DNA from: Nocardioides daedukensis
GTDB taxonomy: Bacteria > Actinomycetota > Actinomycetes > Propionibacteriales > Nocardioidaceae
Assembly: GCF_013408415.1 (NCBI RefSeq)
Contig: NZ_JACCAA010000001.1
Location: 310,001-374,000, forward strand
Reading direction: 5' to 3'
Length of the DNA: 64,000 bases
The translations under genes and the position numbers were made by a program. Below are positions 28,957-41,136 of this stretch, piece after piece; within the stretch, counting starts at the first letter, position 1; the number at the start of each line of letters is the position of its first letter. The notes under the pieces were generated by a model that was not told the DNA's origin, did no database searches, and saw only the letters and a program-made list of their open reading frames with translations.

Positions 28957-29727
28957 GTGGACACGTCCCTCAGCATCAGCCCCAAGAGCATTCTGCTCGC
29001 CGTCGCCGTCCTGCTCGCCCTGGTCGCGGCCTGGTTGCTCGGCACTGGCGAGGGCCAGCCGGCCACCGCCGTGATGGCCGGTGACGAGAAGCCCCGCAGC
29101 ATCGTGATGGTGGGGGAGGGCAAGACCAGCGTCGTCCCCGACCAGGTCAGCTTCCGGGTGACCGTCAAGCGCCAGGCACGCAACCTGGACGACGCCTTGG
29201 CCTCGTCAGCCAGGCGTCTCGATCGCGTCGTCGGGGCGCTCGCCAAGCATGGTGTGCAGGAGAAGCACGTCACCTCGACCGGCCTCGACATGGCGCCGCA
29301 CTACCAGCGGATCAAGGGCGAACGGCCCAAGCTCGACGGCTACGTGGTCACCCAGCAGGCCCAGGTCACCGTCCCGGAGCTGGCGAAGGCGGGCGGTGCG
29401 ATCACCGCCGCCGTCGAGGCAGGGGGAACCAGCGTGCGCGTGAACGGCATCGCCCTCGAGATCGGGGACCCGGAGGCGGCGATGGCGGCTGCCCGCGACG
29501 ACGCCGTCAAGCAGGCCACGGCGAAGGCCAAGCGCTACAGCCAGGCAGCCGGCAACACGCTCGGGCCGGTGCTGAGCATGGCCGAGGTCGAGCGCAGGGG
29601 CTTCGACCTGCAGAGCTTCCCGGTCTACGGCACCGCGGCGCTCTCGGGCGCCACTGATGAGGTCTCGATCCACGCCGGGGAGTCCGAGGTCGCGGTGCGC
29701 CTGAAGGTGACCTGGGAGCTCGAATGA
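28957..29727 (+). CDS. SIMPL-domain (DUF541) membrane-anchored protein
   Basis: The 256-residue protein has an N-terminal hydrophobic helix (about residues 11-30) acting as a signal anchor or signal peptide, then a SIMPL domain of about 200 residues beginning RSIVMVGEGKTSVVPDQVSFRV. The domain is outside the cytoplasm by topology. Family functions are poorly known; some members relate to oxidative stress or the cell envelope, but nothing specific is visible. The GTG start has a perfect GAAGGAG 6 bp upstream. It takes the place of the pepQ-type peptidase gene that lies between aroQ and efp in mycobacteria. Confidence 0.85.
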   Translation: MDTSLSISPKSILLAVAVLLALVAAWLLGTGEGQPATAVMAGDEKPRSIVMVGEGKTSVVPDQVSFRVTVKRQARNLDDALASSARRLDRVVGALAKHGVQEKHVTSTGLDMAPHYQRIKGERPKLDGYVVTQQAQVTVPELAKAGGAITAAVEAGGTSVRVNGIALEIGDPEAAMAAARDDAVKQATAKAKRYSQAAGNTLGPVLSMAEVERRGFDLQSFPVYGTAALSGATDEVSIHAGESEVAVRLKVTWELE

Positions 29728-29805
29728 CCGCGTGGTGGGTACGCCGTGGCCGCCTGCCGGTGCCGCTGGGGCGACGTACGTTCGGAGCATCGGACCCTGC
29801 GCGTA

Positions 29806-29811
29806 TAGAAT
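29806..29811 (+). promoter_or_regulatory. -10 box TAGAAT upstream of efp
   Basis: TAGAAT within TATAGAAT is a near-consensus -10 hexamer 81 bp before the efp ATG. A matching -35 box is not obvious. It would give an efp leader of about 75 nt whose GC-rich sequence includes several CCGG repeats. Confidence 0.55.
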
Positions 29812-29892
29812 CCCCAGTCGGCCCGCAACGGCCGCTCCCGGCCGGCCAGTCCGGCCGCCCACGTCAATCGAACCGAAGAGGCACACACGCGC

Positions 29893-30456
29893 ATGGCAAC
29901 CACGAACGACCTGAAGAACGGCATGGTCCTCAAGATCGAAGGTCAGCTCTGGACCGTCGTCGAGTTCCAGCACGTCAAGCCCGGCAAGGGCCCGGCGTTC
30001 GTGCGCACCAAGCTGCGCAACGTGGAGTCCGGCAAGAACGTCGACAAGACGTTCAACGCGGGCACCAAGGTCGAGACCGCCAACGTAGACAAGCGCACCA
30101 TGCAGTACCTATACAACGACGGCACCTCCTACGTCTTCATGGACACCTCCACCTTCGACCAGCTCGAGGTGCCGCCGGAGACCGTCGGCGACGCCAAGAA
30201 CTTCATGCTGGAGAACCAGGAGGCGATCGTCGCCACCAACGAGGGTCGGGTGCTCTTCGTAGAGCTGCCTGCCTCGGTCGAGCTGGAGATCACCCACACC
30301 GACCCCGGTCTGCAGGGCGATCGCTCCACGGGCGGCACCAAGCCGGCCACCCTCGAGACCGGCCACGAGATCCAGGTCCCGCTCTTCCTGACCACCGGTG
30401 AGAAGGTCAAGGTCGACACTCGCGACTCGTCCTACCTGGGCCGGGTCAAGTCCTGA
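29893..30456 (+). CDS. efp: Elongation factor P, actinobacterial PGKGP subfamily
   Basis: EF-P relieves ribosome stalling at polyproline motifs. The 187-residue, three-domain sequence is full length. The domain I loop reads KPGKGPAF with Lys32 at the tip, flanked symmetrically by Pro-Gly and Gly-Pro. This palindromic loop defines a subfamily described in actinobacteria in which the Lys works without the post-translational modification needed in E. coli. Domain III ends with [20 protein letters not shown] and [12 protein letters not shown]. It is followed by nusB after 49 bp. Confidence 0.97.
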   Translation: MATTNDLKNGMVLKIEGQLWTVVEFQHVKPGKGPAFVRTKLRNVESGKNVDKTFNAGTKVETANVDKRTMQYLYNDGTSYVFMDTSTFDQLEVPPETVGDAKNFMLENQEAIVATNEGRVLFVELPASVELEITHTDPGLQGDRSTGGTKPATLETGHEIQVPLFLTTGEKVKVDTRDSSYLGRVKS

Positions 30457-30505
30457 TGCTGCTTGTCTCGCACGCTGCTTCCTCCCGCACCACCGGTTCG
30501 CGCTG

Positions 30506-30904
30506 ATGTCGGCGCGGAGCAAGGCGCGCAAGCGCGCCCTCGACATCCTCTTCGCCAGCGAGCTGCGTCGCGAAGGAGCCGGGGTGGCCCTCGACCGTGC
30601 CATCGCCGACGGTGAGGGCCCGACCAACGACTACACCACCGTCCTGGTGCGCGGGGTCGTCGAGCACCAGAGCGAGATCGACAAGTTGATCTCGGACGCC
30701 TCGGTGGACTGGACCCTGGAGCGGATGCCCGCGGTCGATCGAAACGTGCTGCGCATCGGCGTCTTCGAGGTGCTGCACATGGACGACGTCCCGAACGCGG
30801 TCGCGGTCTCGGAGGCGGTCCACCTGGTGCAGGACCTCTCCACCGACGAGTCGCCCGCGTTCGTCAACGGCCTGCTCGGAGCCATCGTCCGCAAGCTGGG
30901 CTGA
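30506..30904 (+). CDS. nusB: Transcription antitermination factor NusB
   Basis: The 132-residue all-helical protein binds boxA RNA with S10 (NusE) in rRNA antitermination. Motifs are SKARKRALDILFASELR at the N-terminus, VRGVVEHQSEIDKLI, WTLERMPAVDRNVLRIGVFE and AVSEAVHLVQDLSTDESPAF with VNGLLGAIVRKLG at the end. ATG at 30506 was chosen because the upstream in-frame sequence is not NusB-like. In Streptomyces a bldD gene follows nusB; here there is a convergent decarboxylase-like gene instead. Confidence 0.95.
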   Translation: MSARSKARKRALDILFASELRREGAGVALDRAIADGEGPTNDYTTVLVRGVVEHQSEIDKLISDASVDWTLERMPAVDRNVLRIGVFEVLHMDDVPNAVAVSEAVHLVQDLSTDESPAFVNGLLGAIVRKLG

Positions 30905-30926
30905 ACCCGGAAGCACGGATTCGGCA

Positions 30927-30967
30927 CGGGCTGCCCGGGACCTGCGATCAGGATCCGGGGCAGCCCG
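30927..30967. terminator. Convergent hairpin between nusB and the decarboxylase-like gene
   Basis: CGGGCTGCCC at 30927-30936 pairs with GGGCAGCCCG at 30958-30967 across a 21-nt loop that holds further GC pairs. It lies in the 73-bp gap between convergent genes and can serve both strands. No T-run is present. Confidence 0.55.
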
Positions 30968-30977
30968 CACCGGTAGG

Positions 30978-31679
30978 TCAGAGGATCTCGGGCACCCCGA
31001 GCGAGAACCGGATGTCCTCGAGCGTCGCACCCTGGTGACGACCCGGAACCAGCCAGTCGGGCAGGGTCGAGGCAGACTCGACCTCGACCTGGGTGCGGGT
31101 CATCCGAGCCCAGCCGCGAGCCTTGAGCCGGCAGCCCCGCAACGTCCCGTCGGGGAACTCCTGGACCACTCGCGCGCGGCTGAAGACCGGGATCTTGGGA
31201 GTCGTACGACCACTGGTCGCCGAGATCCGCCAGCCGAGGTCGTTCTCACCGGCCACGGTGAACGTGTCGCCCGGGCGGGGGGAACCCTCGAACTCGGCCA
31301 GGGCCTTGGGCATCGCCCAGTTGGCGCGCCCACCCACCACCGAGGTGGGGGAGTCGACAGCCATGAACGCGACCGTCGCCGAGACCTTGCGCCCGATCCG
31401 ATAGCCGACGACGCCGAACGTCTCGTCGTACGCACCGACCGGCGTCTCCTCATATCGGACGAAGCCACCGATCACGAAGGCGGCGCGAGCACCTTGAGCG
31501 CGCAGTGCCTCGGGCAGGGCATCGGTCGCGGCATCGGGGGCCTTGGTGAACCAGACGGTGCCTGAGGAACGGACGCTCCACGGGGCCGGCGCCAGGTTCT
31601 CGGGGAGGGCGGCAGCCACGGAATCGCTCAGGGCGGTCTCGGGAACACCGGGGACTCGCAACAAGTCAGTCAGGATCAT
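30978..31679 (-). CDS. Acetoacetate decarboxylase-like protein
   Basis: The 233-residue cytoplasmic protein resembles the acetoacetate decarboxylase fold family: VGAYDETFGVVGYRIG, then MAVDSPTSVVGGRANWAMPK, PRPGDTFTVAG and a short beta-rich C-terminus. I cannot confidently place the catalytic Lys of true acetoacetate decarboxylase, so the reaction is open. The longer frame starts at 31736, but I prefer the ATG at 31679 because a minus-strand CAGGAT box ends 6 bp upstream, the leaderless pattern used throughout the window, and the protein then begins MILTDLLRVPGVPETAL. It is divergent from the pyrimidine operon. Confidence 0.7.
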   Translation of the reverse strand: MILTDLLRVPGVPETALSDSVAAALPENLAPAPWSVRSSGTVWFTKAPDAATDALPEALRAQGARAAFVIGGFVRYEETPVGAYDETFGVVGYRIGRKVSATVAFMAVDSPTSVVGGRANWAMPKALAEFEGSPRPGDTFTVAGENDLGWRISATSGRTTPKIPVFSRARVVQEFPDGTLRGCRLKARGWARMTRTQVEVESASTLPDWLVPGRHQGATLEDIRFSLGVPEIL

Positions 31680-31781
31680 GCGCCGATCCTGCCATTGATC
31701 CGAGCTGCCCGGGAAGGATGATGTGCTGGTGGTCACTGCCCACGCAGTGAGTCCGGATGATCAGGGCACCCGCACGGCTGT

Positions 31782-31787
31782 TAGTCT
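31782..31787 (+). promoter_or_regulatory. -10 box TAGTCT of the pyrimidine operon
   Basis: TAGTCT lies 71 bp before the pyrR ATG. Transcription from about 31794 would place the PyrR-binding hairpin near the start of the mRNA. The -35 region is not clear. Confidence 0.5.
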
Positions 31788-31810
31788 TCAACGCGTTCGA
31801 CATCCTTTAA

Positions 31811-31840
31811 CTAGCCGTCCTGTGAGGCGGAGAAGGAGGT
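31811..31840 (+). promoter_or_regulatory. PyrR RNA-binding hairpin overlapping the ribosome-binding region
   Basis: CGTCCTGTGAGGCG at 31816-31829 fits the PyrR anti-attenuator consensus ARUCCNGNGAGGYU, with the outer A-U pair replaced by C-G, which keeps the pairing. CCG at 31815-31817 pairs with CGG at 31828-31830. The Shine-Dalgarno AGGAGG (31834-31839) follows directly. No intrinsic terminator lies before pyrR, so PyrR with UMP/UTP probably blocks translation, as shown for mycobacterial pyr mRNA. Confidence 0.8.
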
Positions 31841-31852
31841 CCGGCAGTCACC

Positions 31853-32443
31853 ATGCCTGCCCCCACCCAGACCGGTCCCGCCGATCCCGGCTCAGGACAC
31901 ACCGTCCTGGATGCCCGAGACATCTCCCGGGCGTTGACTCGCATCTCGCACGAGCTGCTCGAGCGGAACAAGGGTCCCGAGGACCTGATCCTGCTCGGAC
32001 TGCACACTCGTGGCGTACCACTGGCCCGGCGCATCGGCGATCGGATCGCCGCTGTCGAGGGCACCCCGGTCGCCGTCGGCTCGCTCGACGTGACGATGTA
32101 TCGCGACGACCTGCGCTCGCACCCGACCCGAGGACCGCAGAAGACAGTAGTCCCGCCCTCGGGCATAGACGGCAAGGTCGTCGTCCTGGTCGACGACGTC
32201 CTCTTCTCCGGGCGCACCATCCGGGCCGCCCTGGACGCGCTCAACGACCTCGGCCGTCCCGCTGCTGTCCGACTGGCCGTGCTGGTCGATCGCGGCCACC
32301 GCGAGCTGCCGATCCGCGCCGACCACGTCGGCAAGAACCTGCCCAGCGCCCGCTCCGAGCGGGTCAGCGTGCGGCTCGAGGAGATCGACGGCCACGACGA
32401 GGTCCGGATCTCCCAGCCCTCGGGATCGGAGACCGGCCAGTGA
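31853..32443 (+). CDS. pyrR: Bifunctional pyr operon regulator / uracil phosphoribosyltransferase PyrR
   Basis: PyrR binds pyr mRNA when UMP/UTP is plentiful and has weak uracil phosphoribosyltransferase activity. The 196-residue protein carries [13 protein letters not shown], the flexible loop [11 protein letters not shown], the PRPP loop [14 protein letters not shown] and the C-terminal [19 protein letters not shown]. About 18 extra residues lie at the N-terminus. The RNA target hairpin lies immediately upstream, so the operon is autoregulated. The stop overlaps pyrB by 4 bp (GTGA). Confidence 0.96.
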   Translation: MPAPTQTGPADPGSGHTVLDARDISRALTRISHELLERNKGPEDLILLGLHTRGVPLARRIGDRIAAVEGTPVAVGSLDVTMYRDDLRSHPTRGPQKTVVPPSGIDGKVVVLVDDVLFSGRTIRAALDALNDLGRPAAVRLAVLVDRGHRELPIRADHVGKNLPSARSERVSVRLEEIDGHDEVRISQPSGSETGQ

Positions 32444-33375
32444 ACCGGCACCTGCTCTCCATCGACGACCTCGCAGTCGACGACGTACGCACTATCTTCG
32501 ACACCGCGGTCGAGATGCACGACGTCCAGAAGCGCCAGGTCAAGAAGCTCCCCGCCCTGCGCGGCCGCACGGTGATCAACCTGTTCTTCGAGGACTCGAC
32601 CCGCACCCGGTCCAGCTTCGAGATCGCCGGCAAGTGGCTCTCCGCCGACACGATCAACATCACCGGCAAGGGCTCCTCCACCTCCAAGGGCGAGTCCCTG
32701 CGCGACACCGTGCTCACCGTGTGCGCCATGGGGGTGGACGCCCTGGTGATGCGGCACAGCGCCAGCGGCTCGGCCAAGCAGGTCAGCGAATGGGTCGACG
32801 CGGTCGTGATCAACGCCGGCGACGGCACCCACGAGCACCCGACCCAGGCCCTGCTCGACGCCTACACCCTCGAGCGTCGCCTCGGCAGCCTCGAGGGCCG
32901 ACGGATCAGCGTGATCGGCGACCTGACCCACAGCCGCGTGTTCCGCAGTAACGTGCTGCTGCTGACCAAGCTCGGCGCCGAGGTCACGGTGGTGGCACCG
33001 CCGACCCTGATGCCCAGCGGCATCGACGCCTGGTCCAAGGACGCCGGCTTCGCCACCTCGTACGACATCGACGAGGTCCTGCCCACCTCGGACGCCGTGA
33101 TGATGCTTCGGGTCCAGCGGGAGCGGATGAACGGGGCGTTCTTCCCGAGCGCCCGCGAATACACCGTCGGCTACGGCCTGACCCGCGACCGGCTGGCCAG
33201 CCTGGCCGAGGGCACCCCGATCCTGCACCCGGGTCCGATGAACCGCGGGCTCGAGATCGCCGCCGATGCCGCCGATGCGGCCCACTCGTTGATCCTCGAC
33301 CAGGTCTCGGCCGGCGTCGCGGTCCGGATGTCCGTGCTCTACCACCTGCTCGCCGGAGAGGAAGCCACCGCATGA
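32440..33375 (+). CDS. pyrB: Aspartate carbamoyltransferase catalytic subunit
   Basis: The 311-residue enzyme condenses carbamoyl phosphate with aspartate. The carbamoyl-phosphate loop STRTR is at residues 53-57 within [13 protein letters not shown], followed by [14 protein letters not shown] and the C-terminal HPGPMNRG. No pyrI regulatory subunit is present, as expected for actinobacteria. GTG at 32440 was chosen because it overlaps the pyrR stop and starts at the conserved HLLSIDDL; the longer open frame upstream is a shadow of pyrR. Confidence 0.97.
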   Translation: MNRHLLSIDDLAVDDVRTIFDTAVEMHDVQKRQVKKLPALRGRTVINLFFEDSTRTRSSFEIAGKWLSADTINITGKGSSTSKGESLRDTVLTVCAMGVDALVMRHSASGSAKQVSEWVDAVVINAGDGTHEHPTQALLDAYTLERRLGSLEGRRISVIGDLTHSRVFRSNVLLLTKLGAEVTVVAPPTLMPSGIDAWSKDAGFATSYDIDEVLPTSDAVMMLRVQRERMNGAFFPSAREYTVGYGLTRDRLASLAEGTPILHPGPMNRGLEIAADAADAAHSLILDQVSAGVAVRMSVLYHLLAGEEATA

Positions 33376-34709
33376 GCGCCCCCGAGAACGACTCCAGCCG
33401 GGTGATCGTCAAGGGAGCCTCGCTCCTCGGCGACAAGTCGGCCGACCTGCTCATCGTGGGGGGAGTGATCCGTGAGATCGGCTCGATCGACGCCAGGGAC
33501 ACCGCCCACGGCTCGGCCACGGTCATTGACGCCGACGGACTGGTCGCCCTGCCCGGCCTCGTCGACCTGCACACCCACCTGCGCGAGCCCGGCCGGGAGG
33601 ACGCCGAGACGATCAGGACCGGTTCCATGGCCGCCGCAGTCGGCGGCTACACCGCGGTGCTGGCGATGGCCAACACCTCCCCGGTGACCGACACCGCCGA
33701 GAACGCCGAGCGGGTCTTCGACCTCGGCCGCGCCGCCGGCCTGGTCGACGTGCACCCGGTGGGCGCCGTCACCCGCGGGCTGGCCGGCGAAGAGCTTGCC
33801 GAGCTCGGCCTGATGAACCGCTCACGGGCCCGGGTGAAGGTGTTCTCCGACGACGGCAAGTGCGTCGGAGACCCGCGGGTGATGCGCCGGGCCCTGGAAT
33901 ACGTCAAGGCGTTCGGTGGCGTGATCAGCCAGCACTCCCAGGACGCCTCGCTCGCCGGTGCCTCCGCGTGCTGTCACGAGGGTGAGCTCTCCGGCCAGCT
34001 CGGTCTGCCCGGCTGGCCCGGCGTCGCCGAGGAGATCATCGTCGCCCGCGACGTGATGCTGGCCCGGCACACCGGATCGCGGGTGCACGTCGCCCACGTC
34101 AGCACCGCCGGCAGTGTCGAGGTCCTTCGCTGGGCCAAGGCCCAGGCCGCGAAGGATGGGCACTGGAGCGTCACCGCCGAGGTGACGCCGCACCACCTGC
34201 TGCTGACCACCGACCTGCTCTCGGGCTACGACCCGACCTACAAGGTCAACCCGCCGCTGCGACCCGTCGAGGACGTTGAGGCCCTGCGCGCCGCACTGGC
34301 CGACGGGACCATCGATGCGGTGGCCACCGACCACGCCCCGCACGCCCGTCACGACAAGGAACATGCCTTCGTCGACGCGGCCTTCGGCATGCTCGGCCTC
34401 GAGACCGCCCTGGCCGTGGTCAACACGGTGATGCGCGGCAACGACCTGCTCGACTGGGCCGGCATCGCCTCGGTGATGTCGGCCAACCCAGCCCGGATCG
34501 CCGGGCTGGACGACCAGGGCCAGGGGATCGCCGTCGGCGCTCCCGCCAACCTGACCCTGATCGACCCCGATGCCTCGGTCACCGTCGACCGGGACGCATC
34601 GGTCTCCCTCTCCCGCAACAATCCCTGGCACGGACGCACCCTGACCGGTGCCGTGCACGCGACGCTGCTGCGCGGCGTCGCCACCGTCGTGGAAGGACAA
34701 CTGGCATGA
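33372..34709 (+). CDS. pyrC: Dihydroorotase
   Basis: The 445-residue amidohydrolase cyclises carbamoyl aspartate to dihydroorotate. The metal-binding motif [10 protein letters not shown] is near residues 58-67, later metal ligands are in SQHSQDASL and [11 protein letters not shown], and the final Asp lies in [10 protein letters not shown]. Its length fits the class I dihydroorotases of Gram-positive bacteria. It overlaps pyrB and carA by 4 bp each. The small PH-domain gene often found between pyrC and carA in actinobacteria is absent. Confidence 0.96.
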   Translation: MSAPENDSSRVIVKGASLLGDKSADLLIVGGVIREIGSIDARDTAHGSATVIDADGLVALPGLVDLHTHLREPGREDAETIRTGSMAAAVGGYTAVLAMANTSPVTDTAENAERVFDLGRAAGLVDVHPVGAVTRGLAGEELAELGLMNRSRARVKVFSDDGKCVGDPRVMRRALEYVKAFGGVISQHSQDASLAGASACCHEGELSGQLGLPGWPGVAEEIIVARDVMLARHTGSRVHVAHVSTAGSVEVLRWAKAQAAKDGHWSVTAEVTPHHLLLTTDLLSGYDPTYKVNPPLRPVEDVEALRAALADGTIDAVATDHAPHARHDKEHAFVDAAFGMLGLETALAVVNTVMRGNDLLDWAGIASVMSANPARIAGLDDQGQGIAVGAPANLTLIDPDASVTVDRDASVSLSRNNPWHGRTLTGAVHATLLRGVATVVEGQLA

Positions 34710-35896
34710 GTGGTTTCGAGACAACCGAGGCGCTGCTCGTCCTCGAGGACGGACGCGTCTTCCGTGGCGAGTCCTATGGAGCACCGGGGGAGACCTTCGG
34801 TGAGGCGGTCTTCTCCACCGGTATGACCGGCTACCAGGAGACCCTCACCGATCCCTCCTACCACCGCCAGGTCGTGGTGATGACCGCGCCGCACATCGGC
34901 AACACCGGGGTGAACGACGAGGACCAGGAGTCCAGCCGGATCTGGGTGGCCGGGTACGTCGTACGCGACCCTGCCCGTGTCTCCTCCAACTGGCGCGCCC
35001 AGCGCACGCTCGACGAGGAGCTGCGCGACCAGGGCATCGTCGGCATCAGCGGCATCGACACCCGCGCACTGACCCGCCACCTGCGCGAGCGCGGCGCGAT
35101 GCGGGTCGGGATCTCCAGCACCGAGACCGACCCCGAGGCGCTGCTTGCCCGGGTCCGTGAGTCCGGCGAGATGAAGGGCTCCGAGCTCTCCAGCGAGGTG
35201 TCCACCCGCGAGACCTACGTGGTGCCCGCCCAGAACCTGGCCGGCGGCGCCAAGCCGTTCGTCGTGGCAGCCCTCGACCTCGGCATCAAGGCCAACACCC
35301 CGCGGATGCTGAGCGAGCGTGGGGTGGAGGTGCACGTGCTGCCCGCCGACGCCACGCTCGAGCAGGTCAACGCGGTCAACCCCGACGGCCTGTTCTTCTC
35401 CAACGGCCCCGGCGACCCGGCAGCCACCACGGCCCAGGTCGAGCTCCTCAAGGGCGCCCTGGCCCAGGGCCTGCCCTACTTCGGGATCTGCTTCGGCAAC
35501 CAGCTCTTCGGTCGCGCGCTCGGCTTCGGCACCTACAAGCTGAAGTACGGCCACCGGGGCATCAACCAGCCGGTGATGGACCGCACCACCGGCAAGGTCG
35601 AGGTCACCGCCCACAACCACGGCTTCGCCGTGGACGCGCCCCTGCAGGGCAGCACCACCACCGAGTTCGGTGAGGCGACCGTCTCGCACGTGTGCCTCAA
35701 CGACGACGTGGTCGAGGGCCTGGAGCTCCGCGACGCCGCGGGCCAGCTGACGAGCTTCTCGGTCCAGTACCACCCCGAGGCCGCCGCCGGTCCGCACGAC
35801 GCGGCATACCTCTTCGACCGCTTCCGCGGATTGATGGACTCACGGCGAGCAACGCACGCCGACGACAACGCAGTGCTGACGGAAGGGCAGGCCTGA
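34706..35896 (+). CDS. carA: Carbamoyl-phosphate synthase small (glutaminase) subunit
   Basis: The 396-residue subunit hydrolyses glutamine and passes ammonia to CarB. The N-terminal CarA domain has [15 protein letters not shown] and [18 protein letters not shown]. The C-terminal class I amidotransferase domain has the nucleophile Cys in YFGICFGNQ, and the His/Glu pair in [13 protein letters not shown]. It overlaps pyrC by 4 bp and is followed 1 bp later by carB. Confidence 0.97.
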   Translation: MSGFETTEALLVLEDGRVFRGESYGAPGETFGEAVFSTGMTGYQETLTDPSYHRQVVVMTAPHIGNTGVNDEDQESSRIWVAGYVVRDPARVSSNWRAQRTLDEELRDQGIVGISGIDTRALTRHLRERGAMRVGISSTETDPEALLARVRESGEMKGSELSSEVSTRETYVVPAQNLAGGAKPFVVAALDLGIKANTPRMLSERGVEVHVLPADATLEQVNAVNPDGLFFSNGPGDPAATTAQVELLKGALAQGLPYFGICFGNQLFGRALGFGTYKLKYGHRGINQPVMDRTTGKVEVTAHNHGFAVDAPLQGSTTTEFGEATVSHVCLNDDVVEGLELRDAAGQLTSFSVQYHPEAAAGPHDAAYLFDRFRGLMDSRRATHADDNAVLTEGQA

Positions 35897-35897
35897 G

Positions 35898-39256
<3,359 letters not shown>

Positions 39257-39260
<4 letters not shown>

Positions 39261-40303
39261 GGCCCTACTCCCTGCTCTTCGACCACCTGCTCACCCGCAC
39301 TGATCCCGAGCAGGCGCACCACGCTGCGTTCGCCGCGATCCGTGCGGCTGCGCCTCTCACCGGGAAGGGTTATCGACGACTCGTGCCCGACTGCTCGGTG
39401 AAGGCACTGGGACTCGACTTCGCCAACGTCCTGGGACTGGCCGCCGGCTTCGACAAGAACGCAGTCGGGATCGACGCCCTGGCCGCGCTCGGATTCGGTC
39501 ACGTCGAGATCGGGACGGTCACCGGCGAGGCACAGCCCGGCAACCCCAAGCCGCGCCTGTTCCGGCTCACCGACGACCGCGCGATCGTCAACAGGATGGG
39601 CTTCAACAACGACGGTGCCGAAGTGGTGGCTCGACGTCTTGCCGAGAGGCGACGCGAGCGGGACCGCCGCCACCAGGGACACGGACCGATCCTGGGCGTC
39701 AACATCGGCAAGACCAAGGTGGTGCCGGAAGAGGACGCGGTCGCGGACTACGAGAAGTCCACCCGGTTGCTCGCACCCGAGGCCGACTACCTCGTGGTCA
39801 ACGTCAGCTCGCCGAACACCCCGGGGCTGCGCAACCTCCAGGCCGTCGAGAAGCTGGAGCCGCTGCTCACCGCCGTACGCCGCCAGGCCGACGCGGTTGC
39901 CCCGAAGCGGGTGCCCCTGCTGGTCAAGATCGCCCCGGACCTGGACGATGACGACGTGCTCGCCGTCGTAGACCTGGCCAGTGCGACCGGTCTCGATGGG
40001 ATCATCGCGACCAACACCACGATCTCGCGCGATGGGTTGGCCAGCCCGGCGGGTCGGGTCGAGGCGGTCGGTGCCGGCGGACTCTCCGGGCGACCCCTGA
40101 CGCAACGCTCGCTGGAGGTGCTCCGGTTGCTCAACCAGCGCACCGACGAGCTGACCCTGGTCTCGGTCGGTGGCATCACCACCCTCGAGGATGCCCTCGC
40201 CCGGCTCGACGCCGGTGCCACCCTGCTGCAGGGCTACACGGCCTTCGTCTACGAGGGCCCGATGTGGCCGCGCACGATCCTGCGGGGGCTGGCCGGCCGA
40301 TGA
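39257..40303 (+). CDS. pyrD: Dihydroorotate dehydrogenase, quinone-dependent class 2
   Basis: The 348-residue membrane-associated flavoprotein oxidises dihydroorotate with quinone. The amphipathic N-terminus ([20 protein letters not shown]) is the class 2 membrane and quinone-tunnel element. FMN-site features are AAGFDKNA and [15 protein letters not shown]. The catalytic Ser lies in [11 protein letters not shown], and [11 protein letters not shown] plus [12 protein letters not shown] complete the family set. GTG at 39257 overlaps the carB stop and starts exactly at the conserved RPYSLLF. This enzyme looks fully functional, which bears on the role of the second dehydrogenase-like gene downstream. 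Confidence 0.96.
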
Positions 40304-41136
40304 GCAGCGCTCGTGATCCTCTCCACGTCACCGGTGAAGTGCTGTCGGTGAAGAGGATCGGTGCCTATCGTCACCTCACCCTGGTCGCGCCCGGTGTCGC
40401 CGAGCGCAGCCGCCCCGGCAACTTCGTCGCGGTCTCGGTCGGGGATCTCCGGCCGCGCAGTCACCAGACCCGCCTCAGCTATTGGATCCACCGGGTCCGC
40501 AACACCGGCAGCCACGGCGCCACCATCGAGATCATCGTGGAACCGCGCGGCGCTGGTTCGCAGTGGCTCACCGGGCTCGGCCAGGGCAGCCGCGTCGACC
40601 TGACCGGGCCCCTGGGCCGCCCGTTCGCCCAGCCCAAGGAGCCGGTGAGCTGCCTGCTGGTCGGGGAGGGGCACTCCGCGGCCCCGCTGTTCCCCCTGGC
40701 CGAACGGCTGCGGGAACGCGGTTGCGTGGTGTCGATGCTGCTGGCCGCCTCCGATGAGCAACACCTCCTGGCTGCCCTGGAGGCCAGACGCTCCGCCCGG
40801 TCGGTCACGGTCGTCACCCGCGACGGCTCGGTCGGACGTAGCGGCCGAGTCGCCGACGTACTCCCCGAGCTCCTGGCCCAGGTGGACGCCGACGTCGCCT
40901 ATGCCGCGGGATCGGTGGAAACCCTGCACGCGGTGGCCGCCGCGGCGGAGGCACACGGTGCCTGGAGCCAGGTCGCGCTCGAGCTCCCGCAACCCTGCGG
41001 CACCGGCCTCTGCAACGGCTGTCCGCTGCCCGTGGTGGGGGAGGACGGCGTCGCACGCATCGTCCGCGCCTGCCACGAGGGCCCCGTGGTCCGTGGCGAC
41101 CGGGTGCGCTGGACCGCCCTGCTCGAGGGCGCCTGA
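40300..41136 (+). CDS. pyrK: PyrK-like electron-transfer flavoprotein
   Basis: The 278-residue protein resembles the FAD/[2Fe-2S] subunit of class 1B dihydroorotate dehydrogenase, which passes electrons to NAD. It has a ferredoxin-reductase-type barrel, a GTGPLG-like loop ([11 protein letters not shown]), a nucleotide-binding [12 protein letters not shown] and a C-terminal cluster site with Cys233, 238, 241 and 258 (C-x4-C-x2-C-x16-C). The flavin motif normally RPxSI reads TRLSYWI here, a departure. ATG at 40300 overlaps the class 2 pyrD stop. It overlaps the next gene by one base (TGATG), so the two proteins probably form a complex. Confidence 0.85.
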   Translation: MSSARDPLHVTGEVLSVKRIGAYRHLTLVAPGVAERSRPGNFVAVSVGDLRPRSHQTRLSYWIHRVRNTGSHGATIEIIVEPRGAGSQWLTGLGQGSRVDLTGPLGRPFAQPKEPVSCLLVGEGHSAAPLFPLAERLRERGCVVSMLLAASDEQHLLAALEARRSARSVTVVTRDGSVGRSGRVADVLPELLAQVDADVAYAAGSVETLHAVAAAAEAHGAWSQVALELPQPCGTGLCNGCPLPVVGEDGVARIVRACHEGPVVRGDRVRWTALLEGA

